The position numbers were made by a program, and so were the translations under genes. Positions 1-9,041 of a stretch of 64,000 nucleotides of DNA are shown here, in pieces. Source of the stretch: Tessaracoccus sp. OS52. GTDB lineage: Bacteria; Actinomycetota; Actinomycetes; Propionibacteriales; Propionibacteriaceae. The DNA lies in the NCBI RefSeq assembly GCF_020687685.1, contig NZ_JAJEWM010000001.1, positions 1,612,001-1,676,000 on the forward strand. Direction: 5' to 3'. Each line of letters starts with the position of its first letter. Position 1 is the stretch's first letter. The notes beneath the pieces were generated by a model. It was given only the letters and a program-made list of their open reading frames with translations, ran no database searches and was not told the origin of the DNA.

Positions 1-346
1 CGGCGGAGCCGATGCCCTCGCTGTCCACGGCGTTGAGCAGGATCAGGTCCATGCCCTGCTGGATGTAGGCATCGATCTGGTCGTTCTGCGCGGCGAGGTC
101 CTGACGACCGTCCTGCACGTTGATCTCAAAGCCCTCCTGCTCCGAGAGCTCGGTCATCGAGGTCTGCATCGCGGCGAAGAACGGGTTGGAGATGTCCTGG
201 AGCATCAGGCCGACCTTCTCGACGTTGCCGTCGCCTCCCTCGCCCGGGGAGTTGGTGGTTGTGGTCTCGTCGCCAGTGGTGCAAGCGGTGGCCAGCAGAG
301 TGGCTGCAGCAGCAGCCACCAGGGCCTTGCGAGCGGTGAACTTCAT
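1..346 (-). CDS. Sugar ABC transporter substrate-binding lipoprotein (N-terminal part)
   Basis: The first 115 codons of an RbsB-like periplasmic binding protein; the rest lies beyond the left edge. The start is the ATG at 346. A basic N-terminus and Ala-rich hydrophobic stretch end in the lipobox LATAC with the lipidated Cys at residue 22, followed by a Thr-rich linker, so the protein should be anchored outside the membrane. The mature part opens with VGLMLQDISNPFFAAMQ, typical of pentose/polyol binding proteins of the Peripla_BP_4 type. It is divergent from a kinase/isomerase/dehydrogenase operon and shares a LacI-style operator with it, so it probably imports the sugar or polyol that those enzymes use. 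The substrate cannot be read from this fragment. Confidence 0.85.
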   Translation of the reverse strand, partial: MKFTARKALVAAAAATLLATACTTGDETTTTNSPGEGGDGNVEKVGLMLQDISNPFFAAMQTSMTELSEQEGFEINVQDGRQDLAAQNDQIDAYIQQGMDLILLNAVDSEGIGSA

Positions 347-439
347 TGTTTTCCTCCGTGTCAGGGGTCTACCCGTGATTTGTTGCTGACGAGTCCGAAC
401 GGGTCTCGTCGTTGAGCAGAACCAACAGTAGGACAAACG

Positions 440-453
440 AGACAACGTTGTCT
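440..453. promoter_or_regulatory. Putative LacI-family operator (perfect 14-bp palindrome)
   Basis: AGACAACGTTGTCT is a perfect palindrome with a central AACGTT step, the form typical of LacI/GalR operators. It lies between the divergent binding-protein gene (start 346) and the kinase gene (start 518), and a LacI regulator is encoded two genes into the latter operon. Inference: the regulator controls both transcripts from this site. Confidence 0.65.
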
Positions 454-517
454 ACACTGGTCCGAAAGTGAGATGGTTCCGTTATTCGTTGCAAGGAAGC
501 AAGGAGGAACAACGAAG

Positions 518-1495
518 ATGAAGGTCCTGGTGGCTGGTCACTGCTGCGTTGACATAACACCTGAGCTGCCGGACACGCCGGGTATGGAGCCCGGCCTGCT
601 CTACCCGGTGGGTCCCCTGCGTTTCAAGGTCGGAGGCTCTGCGCCCAACACGTCCGGCACCCTGATGGGGCTCGGCGCCGACGTCGACGTGGCCGTTGCG
701 ATCGGGGACGACGAGCTGGGTCAGATCTGCCGGGAACAACTGGAGCAGCGCCCCGGCAGACTGCACGCCATCGCGTCGCCTCTTTCCTCCTCGTACAGCA
801 TCGTCGTCGAGCACGGCCGTCACGACCGCACGTTCTGGCAGCACGAGGGATCCAACGCCACCTTCGATCCACGCCTGCTGGACTTGGATGGGCTCTCCCC
901 CGATCTGCTCCACCTCGGCTATCCGTCCCTGCTGCCGCTGACGTGCACCGAGCCCACGGCGATGGCAGAGGCGTTCCAGACGGCCAAGCTGCTGGGCATC
1001 ACCACGTCCCTGGATCTGGCCCATGTCGGTGACGGCTCCGTGGCCTCCCGGGTGGACTGGCCGGCCTGGTTCGCCAGGACCCTGCCGCACGTCGACATCT
1101 GCTCCCCCAGTTGGGACGACGTCTCCAGCGCGCTCGGAACGCACGCGGAGGCCACCCGCGGCGCTCTCGAAGCCATGGCGGACCGGCTCCTGGACTGGGG
1201 GGCGGCAGTCGTCAGCCTGTCCGCCGGCAGCCTCGGGTTCGTCATCAGGACCGCCCCGATCGAGCGGATCCGGGACGGCGGCGGCGTCCTCAGGTGCGTA
1301 GCGGAGGCCTGGGCCGACCAGCGGCTGTGGTTCCCGGCCGACCACGTGGCCAATCCCGCCACGACCGTGGGGGCCGGGGACGCCCTCACCGGCGGCCTGA
1401 TCCATGCCATCACCCAGGGCCTTGCCCCTGCCGAGGCCGGGAATCACGCAAGGACCATCGTCGGCCGCCACCTGCGGCGGGAACCACTCGCGTGA
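518..1495 (+). CDS. PfkB-family carbohydrate kinase
   Basis: 325 aa. The ATG at 518 is preferred over the in-frame ATG at 473 because an AAGGAGG ribosome site sits at 501-507. PfkB family features are visible: an N-terminal strand opening VLVAGHCCVDI, the sugar-binding GGSAPNTSG near residue 38, and the C-terminal signature TTVGAGDALTGGLIHAI near residue 285, which holds the catalytic Asp and anion hole. Such enzymes phosphorylate a sugar or nucleoside with ATP in the cytosol. It is the first gene of an operon with lacI, manA and an mtlD-like gene, and its TGA overlaps the GTG of lacI. Fructokinase- or ribokinase-like activity is possible; the substrate is not determinable here. Confidence 0.85.
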   Translation: MKVLVAGHCCVDITPELPDTPGMEPGLLYPVGPLRFKVGGSAPNTSGTLMGLGADVDVAVAIGDDELGQICREQLEQRPGRLHAIASPLSSSYSIVVEHGRHDRTFWQHEGSNATFDPRLLDLDGLSPDLLHLGYPSLLPLTCTEPTAMAEAFQTAKLLGITTSLDLAHVGDGSVASRVDWPAWFARTLPHVDICSPSWDDVSSALGTHAEATRGALEAMADRLLDWGAAVVSLSAGSLGFVIRTAPIERIRDGGGVLRCVAEAWADQRLWFPADHVANPATTVGAGDALTGGLIHAITQGLAPAEAGNHARTIVGRHLRREPLA

Positions 1496-2478
1496 GTGTC
1501 TCCTCGAAGCGCGCCACCATAACCGACGTCGCACGAGAGGCGGGGGTCAGCCTCAAGACGGCGTCCCGGGTGATGAACGGAGTACCCACCGTCGCACCGA
1601 CCATGCGCGACCAGGTTCTGGGCGCCGCCAAGCGACTCGGGTACCGCCCCCACCGCGGTGCCGCGATGATGCGTTCCGGTCGCTCCGACATGGTGGGGAT
1701 GATCATCCGCGACATGACCAACCCGTTCTACTCCACTGTGGCCGCGGGCGCGGCAGACGAGGCGGAGGAACACTCCTGTCTGCTGATCACCTGCAGTTCC
1801 GAGGGCTCGGGCGAGCGGCAGGAGCAGTTGGCCGAGGCGGTCTTCGACCAACGGCCACGGGGGCTGCTCATCACGCCGACGCGCGGCCACAGCGACATCA
1901 TCGCCACGGAACTGGCGCTGGGGACGCCGGTGGTGGCGGTCGACGAGACGCTGGACGGGATCGAAGTCGACTCGGTCACATTCGACAACCGTGGCGCCGC
2001 CCGGGAGGCAGTGGCGGCAGCGGTGGCCATGGGGCGCAGGAGGTTCGCCTCGCTCAGCGATGCCGACAGCTTGTCGAACATGCCGGTCCGCGTCCAGGGA
2101 GCCCGCGAGGCGCTCGCTGCAGGCGGGCTCGAGTTCCACCCAGAGCTGATGTTCAAGGACCTGCACACCGAGTCACAGGCCAGGGCCGCCGCGGCCCGGG
2201 TGCTGGGGGGTGCCGAACTCCCCGACGCGATCTTCTGCGCCAACAACGTCTCCGCCATTGGTGCGGCGGCGGAGATCCACAGCCGCGGGCTGGACGTGGC
2301 ACTGGTCGTGTTCGACGAATTTCCCCTGAGCCGCACCCTCCCGTTCCCCGTCATCGCCGTGGACCACGACGACCGCGAGATGGGGCGGGCAGCAGCGCGT
2401 CTGCTCTTCGAGCGGATCTCTTCACCCGAGCGCCCTCTGCAACACCTGACCGTCACCACCACCCTGCGAACCCACTGA
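1492..2478 (+). CDS. LacI-family transcriptional regulator
   Basis: 328 aa from the GTG at 1492, which overlaps the stop of the preceding kinase (GTGA), suggesting translational coupling. The N-terminal helix-turn-helix is clear (TITDVAREAGVSLKTASRVM, residues about 9-28), followed by the hinge helix and a periplasmic-binding-protein-like effector domain (from about residue 64, DMTNPFYSTV motif). Proteins of this family repress sugar catabolic genes and release DNA on binding a sugar. The palindrome at 440-453 is the obvious candidate operator, which would make this a local autoregulator of its own operon and of the divergent transporter. Confidence 0.92.
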   Translation: MSVSSKRATITDVAREAGVSLKTASRVMNGVPTVAPTMRDQVLGAAKRLGYRPHRGAAMMRSGRSDMVGMIIRDMTNPFYSTVAAGAADEAEEHSCLLITCSSEGSGERQEQLAEAVFDQRPRGLLITPTRGHSDIIATELALGTPVVAVDETLDGIEVDSVTFDNRGAAREAVAAAVAMGRRRFASLSDADSLSNMPVRVQGAREALAAGGLEFHPELMFKDLHTESQARAAAARVLGGAELPDAIFCANNVSAIGAAAEIHSRGLDVALVVFDEFPLSRTLPFPVIAVDHDDREMGRAAARLLFERISSPERPLQHLTVTTTLRTH

Positions 2479-2490
2479 GGAGCAACGAAG

Positions 2491-3489
2491 ATGCAAGCCG
2501 AACCCATCATCCTGCCCGCCAACCAGCCCGCCGACCGCTTCTACGCCGGCGGGGCGCGAATAGCGGAACTGCGCGGCACGGACTACCCGGGGGGAAACAC
2601 CCCGGAGGACTGGGTGGCTTCCACCACCTGCCTGTTCGGGGAAACGAGCCTCGGACTGACCCGGCTGCCGTCCGGGGACTTCCTGGCCGATGTCATCGCC
2701 GCCGACCCCGGCTCCTGGCTGGGACGCGACCACGTTGAGCGTTGGGGTTCCGACACGAAGCTGCTGACCAAGCTCCTGGACGCCGGCCAGCGACTGCCCG
2801 TCCACGTGCATCCGGACGGAGCGTTCGCCCGCGAGCACCTCGGCCACGCCCACGGCAAGACGGAGGCCTGGCTGGTGCTGCGCGCAGGCACGGTCCACCT
2901 CGGCTTCCGGCGCGAGGTCAGCCCCGACGAGCTGGCCGACCTCGTGGACCGCCAGGAGACCGCGGTCATGCTGGACGCCCTGCACGCCGTGAAGGTCGAG
3001 CCCGGCGACGCCGTGCTGGTCCCCGCAGGCTTCCCGCACGCCATCGGGGACGGCATTCTGCTCGTCGAGGTGCAGGAGCCGGAGGACTTGTCGATCCTCC
3101 TCGAATGGGAGGGCTTCGCCCTCGACCCGGACGCGCCGAAGGACCTGGGTCTGGGAATGGGCCTCGCCCTGCAGGCCACTGATCTGCGGCCCCGCAGCCT
3201 GGCGGAGATCGAGTCCCTGGTGGCCCGACGTGCGACTGGCCCCGCGCTGCCGGAGGAAGCGGATCCCTACTTCCGTGCCGACTGGGTGGCCGAAGGTCCA
3301 CTGAATGCTGGATTCGGCGTGCTGGTCGTCCTGGACGGCGAGGGTGCGCTGGAATGGCCGGGAGGTTCCCTGCCCGTGAGGAAGGGGAACACCATAGTGG
3401 TCCCGCACTCGACGCCCTGCACCCTCACGGGGTCGCTGCGCGCCGTATGGTGCCGTCCCCCTGCAGCGACGGCGCCGGAGGCGATGTGA
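2491..3489 (+). CDS. manA: Mannose-6-phosphate isomerase, class I
   Basis: 332 aa. Interconverts mannose-6-phosphate and fructose-6-phosphate with a bound zinc. The cupin metal site is recognisable: LPVHVHPD near residue 104, HGKTEAW near 121 and VPAGFPHAIG near 178. It is shorter than the E. coli enzyme (about 390 aa) and resembles the compact Gram-positive type. It lies 12 bp after lacI with the same upstream context (gagcaacgaag before the ATG) as the kinase gene, and its stop overlaps the next start (ATGTGAG). In this operon it would deliver product to glycolysis as fructose-6-phosphate. Confidence 0.88.
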   Translation: MQAEPIILPANQPADRFYAGGARIAELRGTDYPGGNTPEDWVASTTCLFGETSLGLTRLPSGDFLADVIAADPGSWLGRDHVERWGSDTKLLTKLLDAGQRLPVHVHPDGAFAREHLGHAHGKTEAWLVLRAGTVHLGFRREVSPDELADLVDRQETAVMLDALHAVKVEPGDAVLVPAGFPHAIGDGILLVEVQEPEDLSILLEWEGFALDPDAPKDLGLGMGLALQATDLRPRSLAEIESLVARRATGPALPEEADPYFRADWVAEGPLNAGFGVLVVLDGEGALEWPGGSLPVRKGNTIVVPHSTPCTLTGSLRAVWCRPPAATAPEAM

Positions 3490-4643
3490 GCCGCCAGGGA
3501 CTGGTTTTCGGGGCCGGGGCCGTCGGGAGGGGCTTCGTCGGCGAGATCCTCTCAGACGCTGGCTGGCGCGTGGTCTTCGTCGACGCCTCCCCCGAACTGG
3601 TGGCGGCGCTGCAGCAGGGAGAGTACCCGCACGACACCGTCTCCAGTGCCGGGACGGTACGTAAGATGGTGAAGGGCTGCACCGCCATCGCCGCCCAGGA
3701 CCGCGACGCCGTGCGCGCCGCCGTCGCCTCCTCCGACGTCGTGTTCACCAGCGTGGGGGCTCGCAACCTCCCGCACATCGCTGACTCCCTGGCAGCCGGG
3801 CTGGCCGACCGCCACCGCGCCGGGTCCCGTGCCATCGACGTGTTCCTCGCCGAGAACCTGCACGACGGAGCGGGCGTGATGCGCGCGCTTCTCGAGTCCG
3901 AGCTCGATGGGTTCGGCGTCGACCCCAGGGCGGTACTGGATCGGGTGGGTCTCGTGGAGACCTCCATCGGGCGGATGATCCCCGTCCCCACCGCGGAACA
4001 GCGACGCGAGCACCCGGCACTGGTGGCCGTGGAGCCTTACCGTCAGCTCCCCTTCGACCGCGCGGCATGCCGGGCGGCGGTCCCGGACATCCCGGACCTG
4101 TTGGGAAACGCCGACGTGGACTTCGGCTTCTACACCGACCGCAAGCTCTACGTACACAACCAGGGCCACTCGCTCACCGCCTACCTCGGTGAGTTGAAGG
4201 GCCACAGGGAGATCGCGACCGCCATCGCCGACCCGGACGTGCGTGCGTCGGCCGCTGCCGCGATGCACGCCGCCGCCCGTGCGCTGGCCGCCAAGTACTC
4301 CCAGCCTGAGTCCGAACTCCTTGCCCATGCCGATGACCTGCTGCAGCGGTTCGGCAACACCGCCCTGCATGACACTGTGGAACGGGTGGGCCGGGACCCG
4401 GAACGCAAGTTGCAGATGGGCGAGCGGTTCCTCGGCGCCTTGGAACTGACCTCGGACTGGGGCGAGCCCGAGCCAATCCTGCCCGGCATCGCCCTGGCGA
4501 CCCGCCAGCTGGTGCTCTCGCGACCCGCCACCGCTCCTGACGAGACCATCGAAGCGGTCCGCTCCGAGGTGGCGCGGGTGGCTCCCGGACTCGTCGGCCG
4601 CTTCGACGAACTCCTCGCCGGAGTACTCGACGACCGGGCCTGA
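3486..4643 (+). CDS. Mannitol dehydrogenase family protein (mannitol-1-phosphate 5-dehydrogenase-like)
   Basis: 385 aa from the GTG at 3486, overlapping the manA stop. An N-terminal Rossmann motif (VFGAGAVGRGFVGEIL, residues 7-22) binds NAD(H). The long-chain mannitol dehydrogenase catalytic pattern K-x4-N-x2-H is visible as KLYVHNQGH near residue 222. The size and the position of the nucleotide site fit mannitol-1-phosphate 5-dehydrogenase (MtlD), which converts mannitol-1-phosphate and NAD to fructose-6-phosphate; a tagaturonate or altronate type is also possible. With the upstream kinase and isomerase it suggests a polyol or hexose route ending in fructose-6-phosphate. It is the last gene of the operon and is followed by a terminator. 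Confidence 0.8.
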   Translation: MSRQGLVFGAGAVGRGFVGEILSDAGWRVVFVDASPELVAALQQGEYPHDTVSSAGTVRKMVKGCTAIAAQDRDAVRAAVASSDVVFTSVGARNLPHIADSLAAGLADRHRAGSRAIDVFLAENLHDGAGVMRALLESELDGFGVDPRAVLDRVGLVETSIGRMIPVPTAEQRREHPALVAVEPYRQLPFDRAACRAAVPDIPDLLGNADVDFGFYTDRKLYVHNQGHSLTAYLGELKGHREIATAIADPDVRASAAAAMHAAARALAAKYSQPESELLAHADDLLQRFGNTALHDTVERVGRDPERKLQMGERFLGALELTSDWGEPEPILPGIALATRQLVLSRPATAPDETIEAVRSEVARVAPGLVGRFDELLAGVLDDRA

Positions 4644-4660
4644 CCGATACCGGACAAACG

Positions 4661-4696
4661 GCGGCGGGCCACCCCTCAAGAGGGATGGCCCGCCGC
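4661..4696. terminator. Bidirectional hairpin between convergent genes
   Basis: GCGGCGGGCC (4661-4670) pairs with GGCCCGCCGC (4687-4696). The stem extends inward with an A-T pair and CCCT/AGGG, leaving a 4-nt loop and one mismatch. It sits between the convergent mtlD-like gene and pnp. There is no clear T-run on either side, as is common in high-GC actinobacteria. Confidence 0.7.
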
Positions 4697-4711
4697 TCGC
4701 ATCTTGCCGAC

Positions 4712-6922
4712 TTACTCGTCCTCGGAGGACTCCTCGTCGCCACCCTCGACCACGGGGGTGAGCGAGAGCTTGCCACGGTCGTCGATCTCTGAGATCTCGA
4801 CCTGCAGCTTCTGGCCGACGCTGACGACGTCCTCGACGTTCTCCACACGCTTGCCACCGGCGAGGTCGCGCAGCTTGGAGATGTGCAGCAGCCCGTCCTT
4901 GCCCGGCATGAGCGAGACGAAGGCGCCGAAGGTCGTGATCTTCACCACGGTGCCCAGGTAGCGCTCGCCCTTCTCAGGCAGGTGCGGGTTGGCGATGGCG
5001 TTGATCATCGCCAGGGCGGCGTCGGCGGCCTCACCGGAGGTGGCGCCGACGTAGATGGTGCCGTCGTCCTCGATGGAGATGTTGGCGCCGGTGTCGTCCT
5101 GGATCTGGTTGATGACCTTGCCCTTGGGGCCGATGACCTCGCCGATCTTGTCAACCGGGATCCGCACCGAAATGATGCGGGGTGCGTACTGGCTCATCTC
5201 GTCGGGGACGTCGATGGCCTCGTTCATCACCTCGAGGAGGGTGTGGCGAGCCTCGCGGGCCTGGAGAAGAGCCTTCGACAGCTCCTCGGCGGGGATGCCG
5301 TTCAGCTTGGTGTCCAGCTGCAGGGCCGTGACGAAGTCCTTCGTGCCGGCGACCTTGAAGTCCATGTCGCCGAGCGCGTCCTCGGCGCCCAGGATGTCGG
5401 TGAGGGCGATGTACTTGGTCTCGCCGTCGACCTCCTCGCTCATGAGACCCATGGCGATGCCGGCCACGGGGGACTTCAGGGGCACCCCGGCGTTCAGCAG
5501 GGAGAGCGTGGACGCGCAGACCGAGCCCATCGACGTCGAGCCGTTGGAGCCGAGGGCCTCGGAGACCTGACGGATGGCGTAGGGGAACTCCTCACGCCTC
5601 GGCAGGACCGGGAAGATGGCCCGCTCCGCGAGAGCACCGTGTCCGATCTCGCGACGCTTGGGTGAGCCCACGCGACCGGTCTCGCCTGTCGAGTACGGCG
5701 GGAAGTTGTAGTTGTGCATGTAGCGCTTGGTGGACTCCGGCGACAGCGTGTCTATCTTCTGCTCCATGTCGAGCATGTTCAGCGTGGAGACGCCCAGGAT
5801 CTGGGTCTCGCCACGCTGGAAGAGGGCAGAGCCGTGCACGCGCGGGATCACGGCCACCTCAGCGGACAGGGTGCGGATGTCGCGGGGCCCGCGACCGTCG
5901 ATGCGGACACCCTCGGTGAGGGTGCGGTGCCTGACGATCTTCTTGGTGAGCGCCTTCAGCGCAGCGGAGATCTCGTTCTCCCGGCCCTGGAACTTGTCGG
6001 CGAGCTGCTCGGTGACTTCCTGACGGATGCCGTGCGTGGCCTCGTCGCGCTCCTGCTTGCCGGCGATCTTCATGGCCTCGGCGACGCGGGCTGCAGCGAG
6101 TTCCTCGACTGCGGCGAAGACGTCGTCCTCGTAGTCCCGGAAGACCGGGAAGTCGAAGGTCTCACGCGGCAGCTTGGCCGCGAGTTCGGACTGGGCGTCA
6201 CACAGGATCTTGATGAAGGGCTTGGACGCTTCGAGGCCCTGGCCCACGACCTCCTCGGTCGGCGCGGTGCTGCCGCCGCGGACGTTCTCCCAGGTCGCCT
6301 CGGTGCCGCCTGCCTCGACCATCATGATCGCGACGTCGCCGTCTTCCAGGACACGGCCTGCAACAACCATCTGGAAGGTGGACTTGGCCGCCTGCTCGAC
6401 GGTGGGGAAGCCGACCCACTGGTCGTCGATGAGGGCGACCCGGACGCCACCGATGGGGCCGGAGAACGGCAGTCCGGCCAGCTGGGTGGACATGGACGCG
6501 GCGTTGATGGCCACGACGTCGTAGAAGACCGACGGGTTGAGCGACAGGACGTTGACGACGACCTGGACCTCGTTGCGCAGGCCCTTCACGAAGGCAGGGC
6601 GCAGCGGGCGGTCGATCAGGCGGGCGGCCAGGATGGCGCCCTCTCCGGGACGTCCCTCGCGCCGGAAGAACGAGCCGGGGATCTTGCCGGCGGCGTACAT
6701 GCGCTCTTCGATGTCGACGGTGAGGGGGAAGAAGTCGATCGCGTCGCGAGGGGTCTTCGCGGCGGTGGTGGCAGACAACAGCATGGTGTCGTCGTCGAGG
6801 TAGACAGCGGCCGACCCGTCGGCCTGCTGGGCGAGCAATCCGGCTTCGAAGCGGATGGTGTGCTTGCCGTGTGAGCCGTTGTCGATAACGGCTTCTGAGA
6901 ATTCGAGACCCGGTCCTTCCAT
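4712..6922 (-). CDS. pnp: Polyribonucleotide nucleotidyltransferase (PNPase)
   Basis: 736 aa. Phosphorolytic 3'-5' exoribonuclease, and in actinobacteria also a 3'-tail-adding enzyme, acting in the cytoplasm on mRNA. The domain order is complete: RNase PH-like 1 (about 10-235), an alpha-helical linker, RNase PH-like 2 (about 330-550; [21 protein letters not shown]), a KH domain ([17 protein letters not shown] near 598) and a C-terminal S1 domain ([18 protein letters not shown] near 655), ending in an acidic tail. The start at 6922 has AAAGGAG eight bases upstream. The order rpsO-pnp is the standard one. A leader of about 210 nt carries a possible stem-loop. Confidence 0.97.
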   Translation of the reverse strand: MEGPGLEFSEAVIDNGSHGKHTIRFEAGLLAQQADGSAAVYLDDDTMLLSATTAAKTPRDAIDFFPLTVDIEERMYAAGKIPGSFFRREGRPGEGAILAARLIDRPLRPAFVKGLRNEVQVVVNVLSLNPSVFYDVVAINAASMSTQLAGLPFSGPIGGVRVALIDDQWVGFPTVEQAAKSTFQMVVAGRVLEDGDVAIMMVEAGGTEATWENVRGGSTAPTEEVVGQGLEASKPFIKILCDAQSELAAKLPRETFDFPVFRDYEDDVFAAVEELAAARVAEAMKIAGKQERDEATHGIRQEVTEQLADKFQGRENEISAALKALTKKIVRHRTLTEGVRIDGRGPRDIRTLSAEVAVIPRVHGSALFQRGETQILGVSTLNMLDMEQKIDTLSPESTKRYMHNYNFPPYSTGETGRVGSPKRREIGHGALAERAIFPVLPRREEFPYAIRQVSEALGSNGSTSMGSVCASTLSLLNAGVPLKSPVAGIAMGLMSEEVDGETKYIALTDILGAEDALGDMDFKVAGTKDFVTALQLDTKLNGIPAEELSKALLQAREARHTLLEVMNEAIDVPDEMSQYAPRIISVRIPVDKIGEVIGPKGKVINQIQDDTGANISIEDDGTIYVGATSGEAADAALAMINAIANPHLPEKGERYLGTVVKITTFGAFVSLMPGKDGLLHISKLRDLAGGKRVENVEDVVSVGQKLQVEISEIDDRGKLSLTPVVEGGDEESSEDE

Positions 6923-6985
6923 GGACAGGCTCCTTTCGGTGGTGTGGCTGAGCCCTTGGGCAGTGGATTCACCGCCGCGTCCACC

Positions 6986-7029
6986 GGTCTTCGATCGAGG
7001 TCCGCGGGGGCGAATTGCACCCGAAGACC
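6986..7029 (-). promoter_or_regulatory. Possible stem-loop in the pnp leader
   Basis: GGTCTTCG (6986-6993) and CGAAGACC (7022-7029) form an 8-bp perfect stem enclosing 28 nt, about 65 nt before the pnp start. In E. coli, pnp is autoregulated through an RNase III-processed leader hairpin; a similar role here is only inference. Confidence 0.3.
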
Positions 7030-7130
7030 ACTACCGAGGACCAGATGAGACTGCGGGCTGGCAGCTCTGGTTGGTGACTTGTTCAGTTGTGTCGATCTAC
7101 GTCGCTCAGCCTAGCGTCAAGCGCGCCGAA

Positions 7131-7159
7131 GGCCAGTCCCCGACGAGCGGGGACTGGCC
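7131..7159 (-). terminator. rpsO: Hairpin downstream of rpsO
   Basis: GGCCAGTCCCC (7131-7141) and GGGGACTGGCC (7149-7159) form a perfect 11-bp stem with a 7-nt loop, 25 bp after the rpsO stop on the minus strand. There is no strong T-tract after it, so it may be a partial terminator or processing signal between rpsO and pnp. Confidence 0.65.
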
Positions 7160-7184
7160 TCGGGAGAAAGATCTTCGATGCGCG

Positions 7185-7448
7185 TCAGCGACGCAGGCCC
7201 AGGCGAGCGATCAACGCACGGTAGTGCTCGATGTCAGCCTTTGCGACGTAGTTGAGCAGACGGCGGCGCTGGCCGACCATCAGCATCAGGCCACGACGGC
7301 TGTGGTGGTCCCCCTTGTGCTCCTTCAGGTGCTCGGTGAGGTGAGCGATCCTCGAGCTCAGGAGGGCGATCTGCACGTCCGGCGATCCGGTGTCACCCGG
7401 GCTGGTCGCGTACTCTTCGATGATCTTCTTCTTCAGGTCAGCATCCAT
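7185..7448 (-). CDS. rpsO: 30S ribosomal protein S15
   Basis: 87 aa, close to the usual 88-89. Binds 16S rRNA in the central domain and helps nucleate platform assembly. The conserved region [14 protein letters not shown] (about 18-31), the [15 protein letters not shown] segment and the C-terminal LLNYV...[12 protein letters not shown] are all present. The ATG at 7448 follows a GAGAGGAT ribosome site. It lies directly upstream of pnp on the same strand, with a hairpin between them. Confidence 0.97.
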   Translation of the reverse strand: MDADLKKKIIEEYATSPGDTGSPDVQIALLSSRIAHLTEHLKEHKGDHHSRRGLMLMVGQRRRLLNYVAKADIEHYRALIARLGLRR

Positions 7449-7652
7449 ATCGGGATCCTCTCGGTCGCTGCACGGCGCCCCAGTCGCGAGGTGCGGTCGG
7501 AGCTCTTACGGGGCCGTGGCCGATCTACGGCAACCTGACAACACTAGCACTCGGGGCCTCTGAAGTCCCAACCGACGCCAGCGGCCTACAGTGGGCGCCA
7601 CTTTGGCGCTAGGGTGGTTGCGACCTTGCAAGCAAACAGACCAGGAGCAGTC

Positions 7653-8132
7653 ATGGCCATCGTCGTCCGTCGTGCCGAGGAATCCGACCTGCCTGCCCTC
7701 CGGGAGATCCAGCCCAACCCGGACGCCGAGCTTGTGGACAAGTACTTCGAGGCGCAGAAGGCCGGAACCCTGATCTTCGCCGTCGCGTTCGACGGGGCGG
7801 AGCCGGTCGGCACCGCCCTGCTGGACTTCGACGCCGACGGCATGACGCCCGAACTGCGCAACATGTACGTGCCGCAGAAGTTCCGGCGCCGCGGCGCCGG
7901 CCGGGCGCTGTCCCGCTGGATCGAGGACCAGGCGAGGGCTGCCGGCCACACGGCCGTCTACCTTGCCGTGGACCCCAACAACGAGAAGGCCGTGCCGCTG
8001 TACGTATCGCTCGAGTACCACCCCACTGGCGAGCACCGGTTCGTGGAGAACCCCGACATCCCGCAGGTCGCCGACGAGTCGGAGGCCAGCCAGTACTACG
8101 CCATCTACAAGAAGTCGCTGACCGCGCGCTGA
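7653..8132 (+). CDS. GNAT-family N-acetyltransferase
   Basis: 159 aa. The ATG at 7653 is chosen because AGGAG lies at 7643-7647; an in-frame upstream ATG at 7614 has no ribosome site. The acetyl-CoA-binding motif is visible as NMYVPQKFRRRGAGRALSRW (about residues 70-89), followed by the LAVDPNNEKAVPLYVSLEY segment typical of GNAT motif B. Substrate unknown. It is the only plus-strand gene between rpsO and ribF and is convergent with ribF, 10 bp between the stops, so it is an insertion in an otherwise minus-strand translation block. Confidence 0.85.
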   Translation: MAIVVRRAEESDLPALREIQPNPDAELVDKYFEAQKAGTLIFAVAFDGAEPVGTALLDFDADGMTPELRNMYVPQKFRRRGAGRALSRWIEDQARAAGHTAVYLAVDPNNEKAVPLYVSLEYHPTGEHRFVENPDIPQVADESEASQYYAIYKKSLTAR

Positions 8133-8142
8133 GCGCCCCTGC

Positions 8143-9027
8143 TCAGCCGGCAGCCAGGATCTCGCGGGCTCGCGCCACGTCGCGGCCCATCTGATCGACG
8201 AGCGCCTCGATGCCCTCGTACTTCACCTGGCCCCTCAGGCGCTCCACGAAGTCGACCACGACCTCCACGCCGTAGAGTTCGAGGTCGGTCTCATCGATGA
8301 CGTGGCTCTCCACCCGGCGATCGACGCCGTTGAAAGTTGGATTGGACCCGACGGAGATGGCCGCCGGGCGGCGGATCCCGTCCTCGGCCGTCAGCCAGCC
8401 CGCGTACACGCCGTCGGCGGGGACGGCCATCTGCTCGCCCACGCTGAGGTTCGCCGTCGGAAAGCCGAGTTCGCGCCCGCGCTGGTCGCCCATCACCACC
8501 ACCCCACGGAAACTGAAGGGGCGTCCAAGGTGCTGCAGCGCTTCCGTTACGTCACCCTCCGCCAGCGACGAGCGGATCAGGCTGGAACAGGTGATCGCCT
8601 CGCCCACCGATTCCAGGGACAGCGGCCTCACCTCGAAGCCGTAGCGCTGGCCGAGTTCGGTGAGCCGTGCGACGTCGCCGCTGGCCGCCTTGCCGAAGCG
8701 GAAGTTCTCACCCACGACGACCCTGGCCGGGTGCAGGGGCACCACGTAGGTCTCGACGAACTCCTCCGGGCTCAGCGCAGCCACCGCCGGAGTGAAGCGG
8801 ATGACCCGCACCTCGTGCGCCCCGGCCTCCTTGAGGAGCTCGATGCGGGTGTGGAGGTCGCTGAGCATCCGCGGAGTCGCCTCCGGCCGGACCACACTGA
8901 CCGGGTGCGGCCAGAACGTGATGACGACAAGGGGGAGGGACCCGTCACCGACGGCTTCGGTCAGCACCTTCCGATGCCCGCGATGGACACCGTCGAAGTT
9001 GCCGATGGCCACGACACACTGGTTCAC
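8143..9027 (-). CDS. ribF: Bifunctional riboflavin kinase / FAD synthetase
   Basis: 294 aa from the GTG at 9027, which has GGAGGA six bases upstream; an alternative GTG at 9045 overlaps the truB stop but contains the ribosome site within it. The N-terminal FAD synthetase half shows AIGNFDGVHRGH (residues 6-17) and TFWPHPVSV, with the nucleotidyltransferase ending in TCSSLIRSSLAEGDV. The C-terminal flavokinase half shows GRELGFPTANL and the ISVGSNPTFNG motif. It converts riboflavin to FMN and then FAD. The position after truB is conserved in bacteria. Confidence 0.95.
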   Translation of the reverse strand: MNQCVVAIGNFDGVHRGHRKVLTEAVGDGSLPLVVITFWPHPVSVVRPEATPRMLSDLHTRIELLKEAGAHEVRVIRFTPAVAALSPEEFVETYVVPLHPARVVVGENFRFGKAASGDVARLTELGQRYGFEVRPLSLESVGEAITCSSLIRSSLAEGDVTEALQHLGRPFSFRGVVVMGDQRGRELGFPTANLSVGEQMAVPADGVYAGWLTAEDGIRRPAAISVGSNPTFNGVDRRVESHVIDETDLELYGVEVVVDFVERLRGQVKYEGIEALVDQMGRDVARAREILAAG

Positions 9028-9041
9028 AGGTCCTCCACGAA

